Assembly: GCA_009377525.1 (NCBI GenBank)
Contig: WHTW01000046.1
Span: 1-49,489, forward strand
Reading direction: 5' to 3'
Source: Rhodospirillales bacterium
GTDB taxonomy: Bacteria; Pseudomonadota; Alphaproteobacteria; Reyranellales; Reyranellaceae
Length of the DNA: 49,489 nt
Shown here piece by piece: positions 27,250 through 37,588 of the stretch (within the stretch, counting starts at the first letter, position 1; every line of letters starts with the position of its first letter). The position numbers and the translations under genes are program-made. The notes under the pieces were generated by a model. That model saw nothing but the letters and a program-made list of their open reading frames with translations. It was not told the origin of the DNA and searched no databases.

Positions 27250-29814
27250 TCAGTACGTCTTGAGCAGCCGGTCGATGTAGTCGAGCTCGTCCTTGGGCCG
27301 CTGCTCGCCGGCACGGCGGCGCAGCTCGTCGAGGATCTCGCGGCTGCGCTGGCGCTCGAGCTCGAGCGGCACCTTGTCGAGGCCGGTGTCGACCGCATCG
27401 CCGTAGTTGCCGTCGGAGCGGCCGAGCGGATCGCGATCCTCGCTGCGGCGCTCGCGCTCCTCGATCTCGGCGATGTCCTGGTTGTTGCCGGGCCCGCGCT
27501 GACGCATCTGCTCGGCCATGTCGGTCATGCCCTGCTGCAGGTTGTCGAGCGCCCGGCGCTGCGCACGGGACGCATCGCGCGGATCACCGCGGCGTAGCGC
27601 ATCCTCGGCCTCGCGCATCTGGCGCTCGGCCCGGCCCAGCGACTCCGGCATGCCCATGCCGTTCTCGTCGAGCTTGTTCATGAAATCGCCGAGCTGACGG
27701 CGCAGGCCTTGCTGCTGGCCGCGCTGCTGCTCGCCCCACTGGCCGTCGCCGGGCTGCTGGCCCTGGCCGCGCTGGCCCTGTTGGCCTTGCTGACCCTGCT
27801 GGCCCTGTTGTCCCTGCTGGCGCTGGCCCTGCTGCCCCTGGCGGCCCTGCTGCTGACGGCCCTCGCGCTCGCTCTCGCCCAGAAGCTGGTTCTGGCGGCG
27901 CGACAGGCGGTCGAGCTGGTTCATCATCTCGCGGCCCTGCTGATTGCCCTGGCCCTGCTGGCCGCGCTGCCCCTGCTGACCGGGCTGGGCCATCATCGGG
28001 GTGGCGTTCTCCATCATCTTGCGCAATTCTTCGAGCAGGCGCTTGGCTTCCTCGCGCTGGCCGTTCTTGGCCATCTCGCGGATCTTATCCAGCATCTTCT
28101 GCAGATCGTCGCTGGTGATGGTGTTGTTGGGATCCATCTTCTCCGCCTGCTCCATCATGCGGCGGCGTTCCTCGGGATCCTGCATGCGCTCGGCGAGTTC
28201 CTTCTGCCACTTCGCCATGGCGTCATAGAGCTGCTGGATCAGGCGCTCGATCTCCTCGTCGCCGGCGTTGCGCTGCATGGCGTCGCGCAGCTCCTGGCGC
28301 GCCTGCTCGAGCGCGCGCTCGGCGTCCGTCATCGAGCCGTTCTCCAGGCGCATCGCGAGATCCCACAGGAGCTTCTGGGTCTCGGTGATGCTGGCCTTGT
28401 CGCCGTTCGTCGCCAGCCGCGCCGCGCCGATGCGCAGGCCGAGCTGGACAACGGTGTCGTCGCGGTAGCTCTCAGGCTTGACCTGGATCAGGCGCATGCC
28501 GTCGGCGACGTCGAGCCGGAAGGCCTTGGGATCACGCGTCAGCGCCTTGCGCAGCACGATCAGCGCGCGGGCCGTCGGATCGTTGAACACCCGCTCGGGC
28601 AACAGGAAGGTCTCGACCGAGCTGCGCCCCTTCTGGCCCAGCGCATCGGTGGCGAACAGCATCACCGTGACCTTGAGCCCGGCCCAGGGATGGCTGGTGA
28701 GGTCGCGCACGAAGGTGTCGGCGACCTTCTTGGTGTTGCCTGCGACCGGCAGGTCGAGGCGGATGACCTCGGGCTCCTCGTCCTCGCTCAGCATGTCGGC
28801 GCCGAGCACGCTGCCATGCAGGCGGATCTGGAGCTGCACGCCGGTCACACCGAAATCGTCGCCGGCGATGTACTCGATCTTGGTCGACCACTTGTCGACG
28901 CCGATCGGCCGGGCGAACTCGATGGTCGGCGCCAGGTCGGGAATGACATGCAGCTTCCAGTGCGCCTGCTCGTCACCGCGCGCCTGCAAGGTGATCTGCT
29001 TGCCTTCGGTGATGACCTGCTCGACCTGGTACTTGCCCTTGCCGACGGTGGCGAACTCGGTGCCGTTGCCGTCGATCATGAGCTGCGGCGGCTTGCGACC
29101 GCGCACGTCGTCGACGAAGCCCGCGAGCTTGCTGCCGACGGGCACGCGCAGGAGCTTGTCCTTGTCGGCCATGTCCAGATAGATCGGCGGCTTGCCGGTG
29201 TAGGCCGGCGGTGCGATCCACAGGTTGGCAACGACCGGCGGCGGCGGCGGGAAGGCCGGCGTGAAGGCTGCGGCCATGCGATCGCTGCGCCAGCCGCCGG
29301 CGACGGCGATGGCCACGATCAGCGCGAGCAGCGGCACGAAACGCAGCGCCCAGGTGTCGAGGACAGCCAAGCCGGGATGGGCGGGCCTGTTGCCGAGGCC
29401 GGCCAAGCGCTCGGCTTCGCGGCGGCGATGGGCCTCCCACAGGGCCGACGACATCGGGTCGGAGGACCCGGCCGCCAAGGTGTCCTGTACGGCGACCAGC
29501 GGCCGATGCGGCACGCCGCTGTCACGCTCGAGGCGACGGATCGCGGCTTCCTGCGTGGGCAGCGCGAAATCACGCAGCCGCCACCAGGCGAACCCGATCA
29601 GGGCCAGCGCCAGGGCGGCCAGAATGCCCGTATGAACCCAGGGGTCGAGGCCGGCGAACAGATCGAGATGGGCGGCGGCGATGAACAACGCCACGAACGA
29701 CAGGACCGGCACCAGCCGCGGCCACAGCCTTTCCCAGGCCAGCGCCAGCCAAGCCAAGCTGATCTTGCGGCTGAGGCCGGGGGCTTGGAAGCTGGTGGTC
29801 TGGCTGGCGTCCAT
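27250..29814 (-). CDS. TIGR02302/DUF4175 membrane protein with Gln/Gly-rich region
   Basis: 854 residues. Two N-terminal transmembrane helices near residues 35-75 and one near 155-170 precede a large periplasmic beta-rich section and a helical coiled region. The region (about 600-710) is dominated by QQG/GQ repeats (QQGQQGQQGQ runs). A charged C-terminus ends in ELDYIDRLLKTY. The arrangement behind argH-lysA and the overall layout match the TIGR02302 (DUF4175) family of alphaproteobacteria, whose function is not known to me. The Q/G repeat is encoded by imperfect 9-base units, so its length may vary between strains. Confidence 0.85.
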   Translation of the reverse strand: MDASQTTSFQAPGLSRKISLAWLALAWERLWPRLVPVLSFVALFIAAAHLDLFAGLDPWVHTGILAALALALIGFAWWRLRDFALPTQEAAIRRLERDSGVPHRPLVAVQDTLAAGSSDPMSSALWEAHRRREAERLAGLGNRPAHPGLAVLDTWALRFVPLLALIVAIAVAGGWRSDRMAAAFTPAFPPPPPVVANLWIAPPAYTGKPPIYLDMADKDKLLRVPVGSKLAGFVDDVRGRKPPQLMIDGNGTEFATVGKGKYQVEQVITEGKQITLQARGDEQAHWKLHVIPDLAPTIEFARPIGVDKWSTKIEYIAGDDFGVTGVQLQIRLHGSVLGADMLSEDEEPEVIRLDLPVAGNTKKVADTFVRDLTSHPWAGLKVTVMLFATDALGQKGRSSVETFLLPERVFNDPTARALIVLRKALTRDPKAFRLDVADGMRLIQVKPESYRDDTVVQLGLRIGAARLATNGDKASITETQKLLWDLAMRLENGSMTDAERALEQARQELRDAMQRNAGDEEIERLIQQLYDAMAKWQKELAERMQDPEERRRMMEQAEKMDPNNTITSDDLQKMLDKIREMAKNGQREEAKRLLEELRKMMENATPMMAQPGQQGQRGQQGQGNQQGREMMNQLDRLSRRQNQLLGESEREGRQQQGRQGQQGQRQQGQQGQQGQQGQQGQRGQGQQPGDGQWGEQQRGQQQGLRRQLGDFMNKLDENGMGMPESLGRAERQMREAEDALRRGDPRDASRAQRRALDNLQQGMTDMAEQMRQRGPGNNQDIAEIEERERRSEDRDPLGRSDGNYGDAVDTGLDKVPLELERQRSREILDELRRRAGEQRPKDELDYIDRLLKTY

Positions 29815-29834
29815 CGCCGTCCTTTCGCTTACGC

Positions 29835-31106
29835 TTAAGACTTTACTGGCTCTTGCCAGGGCGGGAACCGCTCGGCAGAGAGCAAATCGTCGATCGAGGG
29901 CCTTGGCCGGGTGACCGCAAATCGCGTGCCATAGACCATGACTTCCGGCGCCAGGGGCCGGGTATTGTAGGTCGAGGCCATGACAGCCCCATAGGCGCCG
30001 GCCGAGCGTATCATGATCATGTCTCCGGCAGCCAGCGGCGCCATATCACGGTCCTGTGCGAGGTAGTCACCGGATTCACAGATCGGCCCGACAATGTCAC
30101 AGCGGATCGTGGCGGCACCGGGGCGCTCACGGACGGGCACGACATCGTGCCACGCCTCATAAAGAGTGGGCCGGATCAGGTCGTTCATCGCCGCGTCGAC
30201 GATGACGAAAGTCTTTGCGGCACCGGGCTTCACGAGGATCACCTCGCTCACGAGCACACCCGCCTCGCCGACCAGCCGACGCCCGGGCTCGAAGGTCAAC
30301 GCGCAACCCAGCCCTGCGGTTTCACGGGCCACCATGGCCAGGAAGTCTGCGATCGCCGGCGGCTTCTCCCGGGCGTAAACGATCCCCAGGCCGCCGCCGA
30401 TGTCGAAGCGGTCGATCCTGTGGCCGTCGGCGCGGAGCTGTCCGATCAGCTCGCGCATCCGCACAATGGCGCTGCGGTAGGGGTCCAGCGAGGTGAGCTG
30501 GGAGCCGATATGCATGGCCACGCCCACCACGTTGAGGTGCGGCAGGCGGCCGGCCAGCGCATAGGCCTCACGCGCGAGGTCGATGTCGATACCGAACTTG
30601 TTCTCCTTGCGGCCGGTCGTGATCTTGGCGTGCGTGCCGGCATCGACGTCCGGGTTGACCCGGATGGTGATGTCGGGCCTGACGCCGAGCTGGGCTGCGA
30701 CGGCGTTCAGCGTCTCGAGCTCGGACGAACTCTCGACATTGATCTGGCCGACGCCTGCCTCGAGGGCCGCCATCAGCTCCGATGCCTTCTTGCCGACGCC
30801 CGAATAGATGATGCGCCTGGGGGGCACGCCGGCCGCCAGTGCGCGCCGCATCTCGCCCACGGAGACGATGTCGGCCCCCGCCCCCAGCTCGTTGAAAAGA
30901 CGGATCACCGCCAGGCTGCTGTTCGCCTTCATGGCGTAGCAGACCTCGGCGTTCATGCCCTCGATGCCCTTGGCGAACTCCTTCCACGCCGCACCTAGCG
31001 CGCCGGCCGAATAACAGTAGAAAGGCGTGCCGACCTGGGCCGCGATGGTGGCGAGAGCCACGCCCTCGGCGTGCATCTCGCCGTTCTTGTAAGTGAAGAA
31101 GCTCAT
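29835..31106 (-). CDS. lysA: Diaminopimelate decarboxylase
   Basis: 423 residues, a PLP enzyme of the alanine-racemase-fold group that makes lysine from meso-diaminopimelate. PLP lysine in [13 protein letters not shown]; glycine loop [20 protein letters not shown]; the catalytic Cys and substrate residues in [14 protein letters not shown] and the C-terminal Tyr in [17 protein letters not shown] at 31106 overlaps the argH stop (ATGA). The TIGR02302 gene follows 21 bases after lysA. Confidence 0.96.
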   Translation of the reverse strand: MSFFTYKNGEMHAEGVALATIAAQVGTPFYCYSAGALGAAWKEFAKGIEGMNAEVCYAMKANSSLAVIRLFNELGAGADIVSVGEMRRALAAGVPPRRIIYSGVGKKASELMAALEAGVGQINVESSSELETLNAVAAQLGVRPDITIRVNPDVDAGTHAKITTGRKENKFGIDIDLAREAYALAGRLPHLNVVGVAMHIGSQLTSLDPYRSAIVRMRELIGQLRADGHRIDRFDIGGGLGIVYAREKPPAIADFLAMVARETAGLGCALTFEPGRRLVGEAGVLVSEVILVKPGAAKTFVIVDAAMNDLIRPTLYEAWHDVVPVRERPGAATIRCDIVGPICESGDYLAQDRDMAPLAAGDMIMIRSAGAYGAVMASTYNTRPLAPEVMVYGTRFAVTRPRPSIDDLLSAERFPPWQEPVKS

Positions 31107-32533
31107 CCGCCGCGTCCCAGGAAACGGCGCCTTGCCTCGGCCACGGCACGCACGACATTGGCAGGCGCGGTGCCGCCCAGACTCTTGCGCGCATTGACCG
31201 ACGCCTCGACGGTCAGCACGCGATAGACGCCGCGATCGATCTTGGGCTCGACCGCCTGCATCTCGGCCAGCGTCAGCTTGTCGAGGTCGACGCCCTTGTC
31301 GGCGGCAATGCCGACCAGCCGGCCAGTGACGTGATGGGCCTGTCGGAACGGCAGGCCGACCTTGCGAACCAGCCAGTCGGCGAGATCGGTCGCCACGGAA
31401 TAGTCGGCGGAGGCGACGGCGCGCATGCGCTCGGGATTGGCCTTGAGGTCGCGCACCATGCCGGCCATCGCCGCGATGCCGAGCTCCAGCGAGTCGGCGG
31501 CGTCGAACAGCGGCTCCTTGTCCTCCTGCATGTCCTTGCCGTAGGTCAGCGGCAGGCCCTTCAGGATGGTACAGAGCGCCACGAAGGCGCCGACGATGCG
31601 GCCGACCTTGGCGCGCGTCAGCTCGGCGGCATCGGGATTGCGCTTCTGCGGCATGATCGAGCTGCCGGTGGTGAAGGCGTCGGACAGCGCGATGAAGCGG
31701 AACGGCGCCGAGCACCAGATCACGATCTCTTCTGCCAGGCGCGACAGGTGAACTGCGGTGAGCGAGGCCGTGGCGATGAACTCCACGACATAGTCGCGGT
31801 CGGATACGGCATCGAGCGAGTTGGCCATCGGCCGCTCGAAGCCCAGCGCCTTGGCTGTCTTGCGCGGATCGATCGGATGCGGCGAGCCGGCAAGCGCCGC
31901 CGCGCCCAGCGGCGATTCGTTGAGCCGCGCGCGACAATCGGCCAGGCGGCTGCGATCGCGCCCGAACATCTCGACATAGGCCATCAGGTGGTGGCCGAAG
32001 GTGATGGGCTGGGCGGTCTGCAGATGGGTGAAGCCCGGCATGATGGTCGCGGCATATTCCCCGGCGCGATCGATCAGCGCGGCCTGCAGGTCGGCGAGCA
32101 TCGGCTCCAGGCGATCGATCGTGTCGCGTACCCACAGCCGGACATCGAGGGCGATCTGGTCGTTGCGCGAGCGCGCCGTGTGCAGGCGCCCGCCGGCCGG
32201 CCCGATGAGATCGGTCAGCCGGCCCTCGACGTTGAAATGGATGTCCTCGAGCTTGGTGGAGAACTTGAAGCGGCCGGCCTCGATCTCCTCGCGCACTTTC
32301 ACCAGCCCGCGCTTGATGGCGCGGCCGTCCTTGGCCGAGAGGATGCCCTGGGTGACCAGCATGTCGCAGTGGGCAAGCGAGCCTGCGATATCCTGCGCAT
32401 AGAGCCGGCGGTCGAAACCGATGGAGGCGTTGATCTTCTCCATGATTTCCGCCGGGCCGAGCTTGTAGCGGCCGCCCCACATCGTGTTGGATTGCCGCTT
32501 CGGCGCTCGCGCAGTTGTGTTCTTCCGTGCCAT
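31103..32533 (-). CDS. argH: Argininosuccinate lyase
   Basis: 476 residues. Last step of arginine synthesis. The fumarase/aspartase-superfamily signature [15 protein letters not shown] holds the catalytic serine loop. [13 protein letters not shown] and [21 protein letters not shown] are argininosuccinate-lyase motifs. The N-terminus is slightly longer than usual, with a basic segment ([15 protein letters not shown]) before MWGGR, where many homologues start. It is first in the argH-lysA-TIGR02302 transcript and divergent from the tlpA-like gene, with 36 bases between the two starts. Confidence 0.96.
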   Translation of the reverse strand: MARKNTTARAPKRQSNTMWGGRYKLGPAEIMEKINASIGFDRRLYAQDIAGSLAHCDMLVTQGILSAKDGRAIKRGLVKVREEIEAGRFKFSTKLEDIHFNVEGRLTDLIGPAGGRLHTARSRNDQIALDVRLWVRDTIDRLEPMLADLQAALIDRAGEYAATIMPGFTHLQTAQPITFGHHLMAYVEMFGRDRSRLADCRARLNESPLGAAALAGSPHPIDPRKTAKALGFERPMANSLDAVSDRDYVVEFIATASLTAVHLSRLAEEIVIWCSAPFRFIALSDAFTTGSSIMPQKRNPDAAELTRAKVGRIVGAFVALCTILKGLPLTYGKDMQEDKEPLFDAADSLELGIAAMAGMVRDLKANPERMRAVASADYSVATDLADWLVRKVGLPFRQAHHVTGRLVGIAADKGVDLDKLTLAEMQAVEPKIDRGVYRVLTVEASVNARKSLGGTAPANVVRAVAEARRRFLGRGG

Positions 32534-32569
32534 GAATATGAGCCAGTAGTCCTGTTAGGAACGCGGCTT

Positions 32570-33139
32570 ATGGCATATCCCGTACGAGATTTCCTCTCCA
32601 GTCGCCGGCTCGTCGTGGCCGGAGCCACGGCCACACTCATTAGCGCAGCAACGGCCCGAGCCGAGATTTCCTCAGCCCTGATCAAGGGCGCGATGAAGCG
32701 CTTCAAGCTCACCACGCCGCCCAAGCCCGTTCCGGATCTCGAATTCCTCGACGTCAACGACCAGCCGATACGCTTGTCCGAACTCAACGGCCAGGCGCGA
32801 TTGATCAACCTGTGGGCGACCTGGTGTGCACCCTGCGTCAAGGAAATGCCGAGCCTCGACCGGCTGCAGGCCGAGATGCCGCGGGACAGATTCCTGGTGA
32901 TCCCGATCTCGCTCGACGGCCCATCCAAGCCCAAGGTCGCGCCCTTCTACAAAGAGCAGAACCTGACCAGTCTCCGCATCTATTACGACAAGGGCCGCAA
33001 GGCGATGTCGGTGCTGGGCGTGACCCTGCTGCCGACGTCGATCCTGGTCGATCCGGCCGGCCGCGAACTGGGACGCCTGGAAGGAGACGCCGACTGGGAC
33101 ACGCCCGAGGGCATTGCGCTCATGAGGGCCGCCCTTTGA
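32570..33139 (+). CDS. TlpA-like thioredoxin, exported
   Basis: 189 residues. The N-terminus SSRRLVVAGATATLISAATARA looks like a twin-arginine signal peptide. The mature protein is a TlpA/ResA-type thioredoxin with the active site WATWCAPCVKEMPSLD and the cis-Pro in LLPTSILVD. It probably reduces disulfides in periplasmic proteins, such as cytochrome c or copper chaperones. Divergence from argH is a recurring alphaproteobacterial arrangement. Its stop overlaps the TTG start of the next gene. Confidence 0.9.
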   Translation: MAYPVRDFLSSRRLVVAGATATLISAATARAEISSALIKGAMKRFKLTTPPKPVPDLEFLDVNDQPIRLSELNGQARLINLWATWCAPCVKEMPSLDRLQAEMPRDRFLVIPISLDGPSKPKVAPFYKEQNLTSLRIYYDKGRKAMSVLGVTLLPTSILVDPAGRELGRLEGDADWDTPEGIALMRAAL

Positions 33140-33849
33140 CCGGTCCTCTCGTCGTCATCACGGGCGCCAGCTCCGGCATCGGCCTCGCGTTGGCGCGGGC
33201 CTTGGCCAGGGAAGGCAATGCCCTGCTCTTGATCGCTCGCCATATGAAGCCGGTCGATGGACTGCCGGCCGAGCGCACGGCCTATGCGGAAGCCGACGTC
33301 ACCGACTACGCTGCATTGGAGCGCGCCATCCGCGACGCTGAGGCGAAGTTCGGCAAGACGGCTTGCCTGATCAACAATGCCGGCATGGCGGACGCCCGCG
33401 CCTTCACCGACGTCGAGCCGGCCGCCTTCTCCCACGAGATCGACGTCAACCTGAAGGGCACGCTCAACGCCACCAAGGTCGTGATCGGCGACATGGCCGC
33501 CGCCAAGTCCGGCACCATCATCAACATCAGTTCGGTCAGCGATCGCAAGACCAGCCCGGTGGCCGTAGGCTACACCGCCTCCAAATACGCCGTGCGCGCC
33601 ACCTCCGAATCGTTGCGCGAGGCAGTGGGCATGCAGGGCGTGCGCGTGATCAACGTGGCGCCGGCCTACATCAAGACCAACATCCACCGGGGCATGGGCA
33701 TCAGCTTCGAGGAATACTGCCGCATCCTCGGCAATCCTGATTTCCTGTCGGCCGAGGAGCTGGCCGAGGTCGTGCTCTATTGCTGGAAGCTGCCGCCCAC
33801 GATCTGCATCCGCGATATCGTGGTAGCACCGACGCGCTCGGGCTTCTGA
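33136..33849 (+). CDS. Short-chain dehydrogenase/reductase
   Basis: 237 residues. Classical SDR: nucleotide motif TGASSGIG at the N-terminus, NNAG, catalytic Ser in NISSVS, and YTASK with the Tyr/Lys pair. The start is TTG at 33136, overlapping the preceding stop (TTGA), which places the glycine motif about nine residues in, as the family requires. Substrate unknown. It lies in one transcript with the TlpA-like gene. Confidence 0.9.
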   Translation: MTGPLVVITGASSGIGLALARALAREGNALLLIARHMKPVDGLPAERTAYAEADVTDYAALERAIRDAEAKFGKTACLINNAGMADARAFTDVEPAAFSHEIDVNLKGTLNATKVVIGDMAAAKSGTIINISSVSDRKTSPVAVGYTASKYAVRATSESLREAVGMQGVRVINVAPAYIKTNIHRGMGISFEEYCRILGNPDFLSAEELAEVVLYCWKLPPTICIRDIVVAPTRSGF

Positions 33850-33865
33850 CCGTCCGCGCCTAACT

Positions 33866-34144
33866 ATGACTGTTCCTGGGCCCGTCCAGCGCGATATCCT
33901 CGTGCAGGAGGTCGCGGAAATGGCAGAAATCGAACGGCCGAGTACGGTGTCACAACGCCGGCAACTGCGCGAGCGCGACGTCGCCGTCCTGCGCAGCCGC
34001 TGGGACAAAGGCAAAGCGAGCGGCCGCGCTGGACGTTTGGACTTGAGGCGAGTGCTCACTGAAGAACGGGCAACCTTTAAGGGCCACGCTCGTCGGCGTG
34101 ACCGAGCTTCTTGTCGTCAGCCGAGCATCGAGCGGCCTTTGTGA
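33866..34144 (+). pseudogene. Possible ParD-type antitoxin remnant
   Basis: A 92-codon frame. Its middle (LRERDVAVLRSRWDKGKASG, then RLDLRRVLTEERA) resembles the C-terminal half of ParD antitoxins (LxERe..i..LR..w..G..SG). The N-terminal ribbon-helix-helix part is not recognisable and the last 25 residues look random. No toxin follows. It could equally be a chance frame; the remaining bases to the M81 remnant hold nothing else I can support. Confidence 0.35.
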
Positions 34145-34157
34145 TTCCGCGGGCGAC

Positions 34158-35549
34158 CTATGGAAACTGCGGCTCGCCGTAGGGATAGAACTTCTTCAGG
34201 TCGACATTCTGATACGGCAGCCCGTCGAGCCGCACCGTGCCGAGGAATGGTTCGACCGGCTCAACCAGCAGGATCGTCTTGGCGAAGCCGCTGTCGTCGA
34301 AGCCGCGGCGGAAATGCACGCGCGACTTGATGGCGAACGCCTTGAAGTCCGACACATGAGGCCGAGCGCGCTCAGCGGCCCGGGCTCCATCACCTGCACG
34401 AGGTAGCGGCTCAGCACCAACACGTTGCCGCGGCCGAACTTCACGACGACCCAGAGCTGGCCGTAGCCTTCGACGGCGTTCAGCACCGTGCCCTGGATGC
34501 GGACCGGCGCGCCGGCCGATTCGTCGGCCAGCCCGCCCACCTCCATGTCGAACGCATCGCCCGCCTTGACGCCCTTGGCCTTGAGCGCGTCGCTGACCTT
34601 GGCATCGGCCAGTGTGGCGATCAGCACGTCGGGGAGATCCTGGTCGATGATCTCCTTCAGGAGCCACGTCGCCGACCCGGAGCGGTCGCTGTGGTCGGCC
34701 AGCACCACCGGCGTGGCGCCGCACGCCACGGCATCCTTCGCCAGCCTGACGCCCTCGGGAATGGTGTAGACCTTGGTCGAGTTGAGCAACGCCTCGCGCT
34801 CGCGCCAGGCGGCTGCCGCCATGTCGTCGGCGACGCGGCGCGCCAGCTCGGCATCGCCGTTGGTCATTACCTGGACGGTCATGCCGGCATCCGGCACGTC
34901 GGCGAAGGGGAATCCGAAGAAGAAATTCACATAGGTATCGGGCTCGCGCGCCTCCCAGGTAAGCGCGCGCTGCACCAGGTCCATCCACGGCGAGGCGCCC
35001 GTCCATTGCACGGCGCCGGGCGAGATGATCGGTACACGCACCATCGCAGTGGCAGGTTTGTAGTCGCCGCGGATCGCCCGCACCAGCATGCGCGCCGCGC
35101 GCTCGCCCTGAAGGTAACTGTCGTAGTGCGGGAAGTATTTCACCGCGAACGCCATATCAGCGTGGCGCAGGAATTCTTCATCCTCGTTGCCGTGCGGATC
35201 GAAAGTGCCGACAAGGAAGGCATCACGTCCCACCACTTCACGTACCCGCCGCGCCAGCTCCGCCTCCGGCCGCGGCACGCCGCGCACGCCCATCCCGCCG
35301 TGCAGGCTGAGATAGACGCCATTGAATGGCCCGGTGGCGCGAAGCTCGGCGATCATCCGGCCGACGAACGTCTCGTATGCCTCCCCAGTGATCCAGCCCG
35401 ACGCCGTTCCGGTCTTGGGCCACAGCGGTGATTCGATGCCGACCAGCTCCACGCCATCGAACTCGCGCGCCACTTTCACGAAGCCGCCCATGTAGGACCT
35501 CGGATCGTGCGAAATGCAGGACGGCGATGCGGATCGGCCGGCGGGCCAT
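34158..35549 (-). pseudogene. M81-family (MlrC-like) metallopeptidase, frameshifted
   Basis: The start MARRPIRIAVLHF (ATG at 35549) breaks off, and the protein resumes in another frame at SHDPRSYMGGFVKVAREFDG. The usual 30 or so residues between these points in this family are missing, so the 5' part has a deletion plus frameshift near 35510. The body is good M81 sequence (YLSLHGGMGVRG, VGTFDPHGNEDE, VVLADHSDRSGS). Near 34355 the frame shifts again; the real C-terminus (SDFKAFAIKSRVHFRRGFDD... VDLKKFYPYGEPQFP) is in another frame. Two lesions argue for a pseudogene. The family acts as zinc peptidases (MlrC linearised-microcystin cleavage); the ancestral substrate here is unknown. Confidence 0.8.
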
Positions 35550-35644
35550 GGGCTCTTCCTTGCACCAATGCGACTTGCTGAAGTCTCGCAGGGGGCGGAA
35601 GGAAGCAAATGGCCAAAGAGTCACGGCCGGGCGCTCTTGCGATG

Positions 35645-36118
35645 TCAGCCGCCGACTTCGCAGTGCTTGTTCATCTCCTTGCACACGCGCAGCACGGCCT
35701 GCACCACACGCGAGGCTGTCGAGCCTTCGCCGGGGCCGGCGTGGCCGGCGATGAGCAGCTGCGAGACGTCGTCGCTGAAGGGCACGACATTCAGGGTCGC
35801 GGTGCGGTCGCCCTCGGCGATCTGGAACCGGCGCTGACCGGGATCCTGCATGACGACGCGAACCGCAGTGTTCTTGCGCGCAAGCTCCAGTGCCGTCGCG
35901 AACACCTTGTCGGCGGGAGCGTCGAGCAGGACGGTCGCGAAGTCGTAGCCCGGCCGGCCGCCCTGCTGCTGGCCTTCCGCCATGTGCTGGACGCGGCCGA
36001 TGGCCTTGCGGGCGATGAACACCCACTGGGCATCGGCAGGAGCAACCGGCAAGACCGTTGCCGCGAGACCGAGCAGAACCGCCAAGAGGACGGACAGACG
36101 CGTTGCCTTCGACTTCAT
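35645..36118 (-). CDS. Secreted hypothetical protein
   Basis: 157 residues with a signal peptide (LSVLLAVLLGLAATVLPVAPADA). The mature part has ATVLLDAPADKVFATALELARKNTAVRVVMQDPGQRRFQIAEGDRTATLNV, a ferredoxin-like alternation of helix and strand seen in small periplasmic domains, and two cysteines near the end (RVCKEMNKHCEVGG) that may pair. Intact, unlike its neighbours on both sides. No family name or function can be given. Confidence 0.7.
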   Translation of the reverse strand: MKSKATRLSVLLAVLLGLAATVLPVAPADAQWVFIARKAIGRVQHMAEGQQQGGRPGYDFATVLLDAPADKVFATALELARKNTAVRVVMQDPGQRRFQIAEGDRTATLNVVPFSDDVSQLLIAGHAGPGEGSTASRVVQAVLRVCKEMNKHCEVGG

Positions 36119-36127
36119 GTTTCCGCC

Positions 36128-36637
36128 TTAGACGAAATTGACGCGCCCATTGTAGCCGGCGAGGTCGTTCGGATGTAGCGGCGACAGGCCGAAGACGCGC
36201 TCGCGATCGCTGGTCGCAAGCTGCAGCGCCTCGATCGCCGTCGTGGCACCGTTCAGGAACAGATTGGCCTGAAGCTGCCCGTAGTTCGTCGGATCGGGCT
36301 CGAAGGCGACGATGCGGTCGAACATGCCGCTCTGGCGAGCGACCAGCGCATAGAGGCCCCAGTGCGCGCCGATGTCGAGGAACACGGCCTTGCCGCCGTG
36401 GCGCTGCCGTTCTTGGCGCGCCAGGCCCAGCAGCGTGTCGATGGTACCCTTCTCCAGGTGCCGGAGACGAAAACCTGCTGGTCGACGACGTTGTCCAGGT
36501 CGAGCAGGAGCCCGCAGGCCCATCCGCTCCTCGACCATGTAGCGGCCGCGCGACAGGCGCGCATAGCCATTGAGAGCGACCCGATAGAGACCTCGCAGGA
36601 TCGGAATCCGGGCGATGCTGCGCGGGACGGGAATCAT
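36128..36637 (-). pseudogene. FkbM-type methyltransferase remnant
   Basis: Starts MIPVPRSIARIPILRGLYR. After RYMVEERMG the reading moves to another frame (LLLDLDNVVDQQVFVSGTW, about 36465-36515), then returns to the first frame at EKGTIDTLLGLARQ. This implies one base gained and one lost. The SAM-binding motif VFLDIGAHWGLYALVA and IVAFEPDPTNYGQLQANLFLNG are FkbM-like. The protein stops at NGRVNFV, about 70-100 residues short of a complete FkbM domain. It is therefore truncated as well as frameshifted. Confidence 0.75.
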
Positions 36638-36699
36638 TCCCGACCCTAGCTGCCGCCTGCCAGGCAATGTGGAACGCCTGTGCCGCGTCAGAACGCGGC

Positions 36700-37572
36700 C
36701 TACCGCGTCGGGACCGGACGCTCGCCCGAATAGTCGTAGAAGCCGCGCTTGACCTTGCGGCCGACCCAGCCGGCCTCGACATACTTCACCAGCAGCGGGC
36801 ACGGACGATACTTGGAATCGGCCAGGCCCTCGTGCAGCACCTGCATCACCGACAGGCAGGTATCGAGCCCGATGAAGTCGGCGAGCTCGAGCGGACCCAT
36901 CGGATGGTTGGCGCCGAGCTTCATGCCGGTGTCGATCGCCTCGACGTTGCCGACGCCCTCGTAGAGCGCGTAGACCGCCTCGTTGATCATCGGCAGCAGG
37001 ATGCGGTTGACGATGAAGGCCGGGAAGTCCTCGGCATTGACCGGCTTCTTGTCGAGCTTGACCACCACGTCGCGCACGGTGCGGAAAGTCTCTTCCTCGG
37101 TGGCGATGCCGCGGATCAGCTCGACCAGGCCCATCATCGGCACCGGGTTCATGAAGTGCATGCCCATGAACTTGCCGGGCCGGTCGGTCACCGAAGCGAG
37201 CCGCGTCACCGAGATCGACGAGGTGTTGGTCGCCAGCAGCACGTTGGGCGGCAGGCCCTCGCAGACCTTCTTGAAGATCTCGCGCTTGACCTGCTCGTTC
37301 TCGGTCGCCGCCTCGACGATCAAGTCGCAGTCGGCGAACTGCTTGTAGTCGAGGCCGGTGGAGATGCGCCGGATCGCGGCATCCTTGTCCTCGGGCCGGA
37401 TCATGCCGCGGCCGATCTGGCGGTCCATGTTGCGGCCAATCGCATCGATGCCCTTGTCGATATGCGCCTGGTCGACATCCGCCATATGGATGTCGAAGCC
37501 CTTGAGCGCGCAAACATGGGCGATGCCGCTACCCATCTGGCCGGCACCGATGACGCCGATGCGCTTGATCAT
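36700..37572 (-). CDS. hbd: 3-hydroxybutyryl-CoA dehydrogenase
   Basis: 290 residues, the single-function length. NAD motif IGVIGAGQMGSGIAHVCALKG at the N-terminus; ATNTSSISVT and GMHFMNPVPMMGLVELIRG contain the catalytic Ser/His/Asn residues. Oxidises L-3-hydroxyacyl-CoA to 3-ketoacyl-CoA (or the reverse). It follows etfA by 16 bases, forming etfB-etfA-hbd, so it likely serves short-chain acyl-CoA oxidation fed by ETF-linked dehydrogenases such as LiuA. Confidence 0.95.
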   Translation of the reverse strand: MIKRIGVIGAGQMGSGIAHVCALKGFDIHMADVDQAHIDKGIDAIGRNMDRQIGRGMIRPEDKDAAIRRISTGLDYKQFADCDLIVEAATENEQVKREIFKKVCEGLPPNVLLATNTSSISVTRLASVTDRPGKFMGMHFMNPVPMMGLVELIRGIATEEETFRTVRDVVVKLDKKPVNAEDFPAFIVNRILLPMINEAVYALYEGVGNVEAIDTGMKLGANHPMGPLELADFIGLDTCLSVMQVLHEGLADSKYRPCPLLVKYVEAGWVGRKVKRGFYDYSGERPVPTR

Positions 37573-37588
37573 GACGCGATACTCCGCG

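Noticed and set aside
27709..29838. Long Leu/Ala-rich open frame opposite the TIGR02302 gene that looks like a membrane protein
   Set aside because: Its hydrophobic stretch is just the antisense reading of the Gln/Gly codons.
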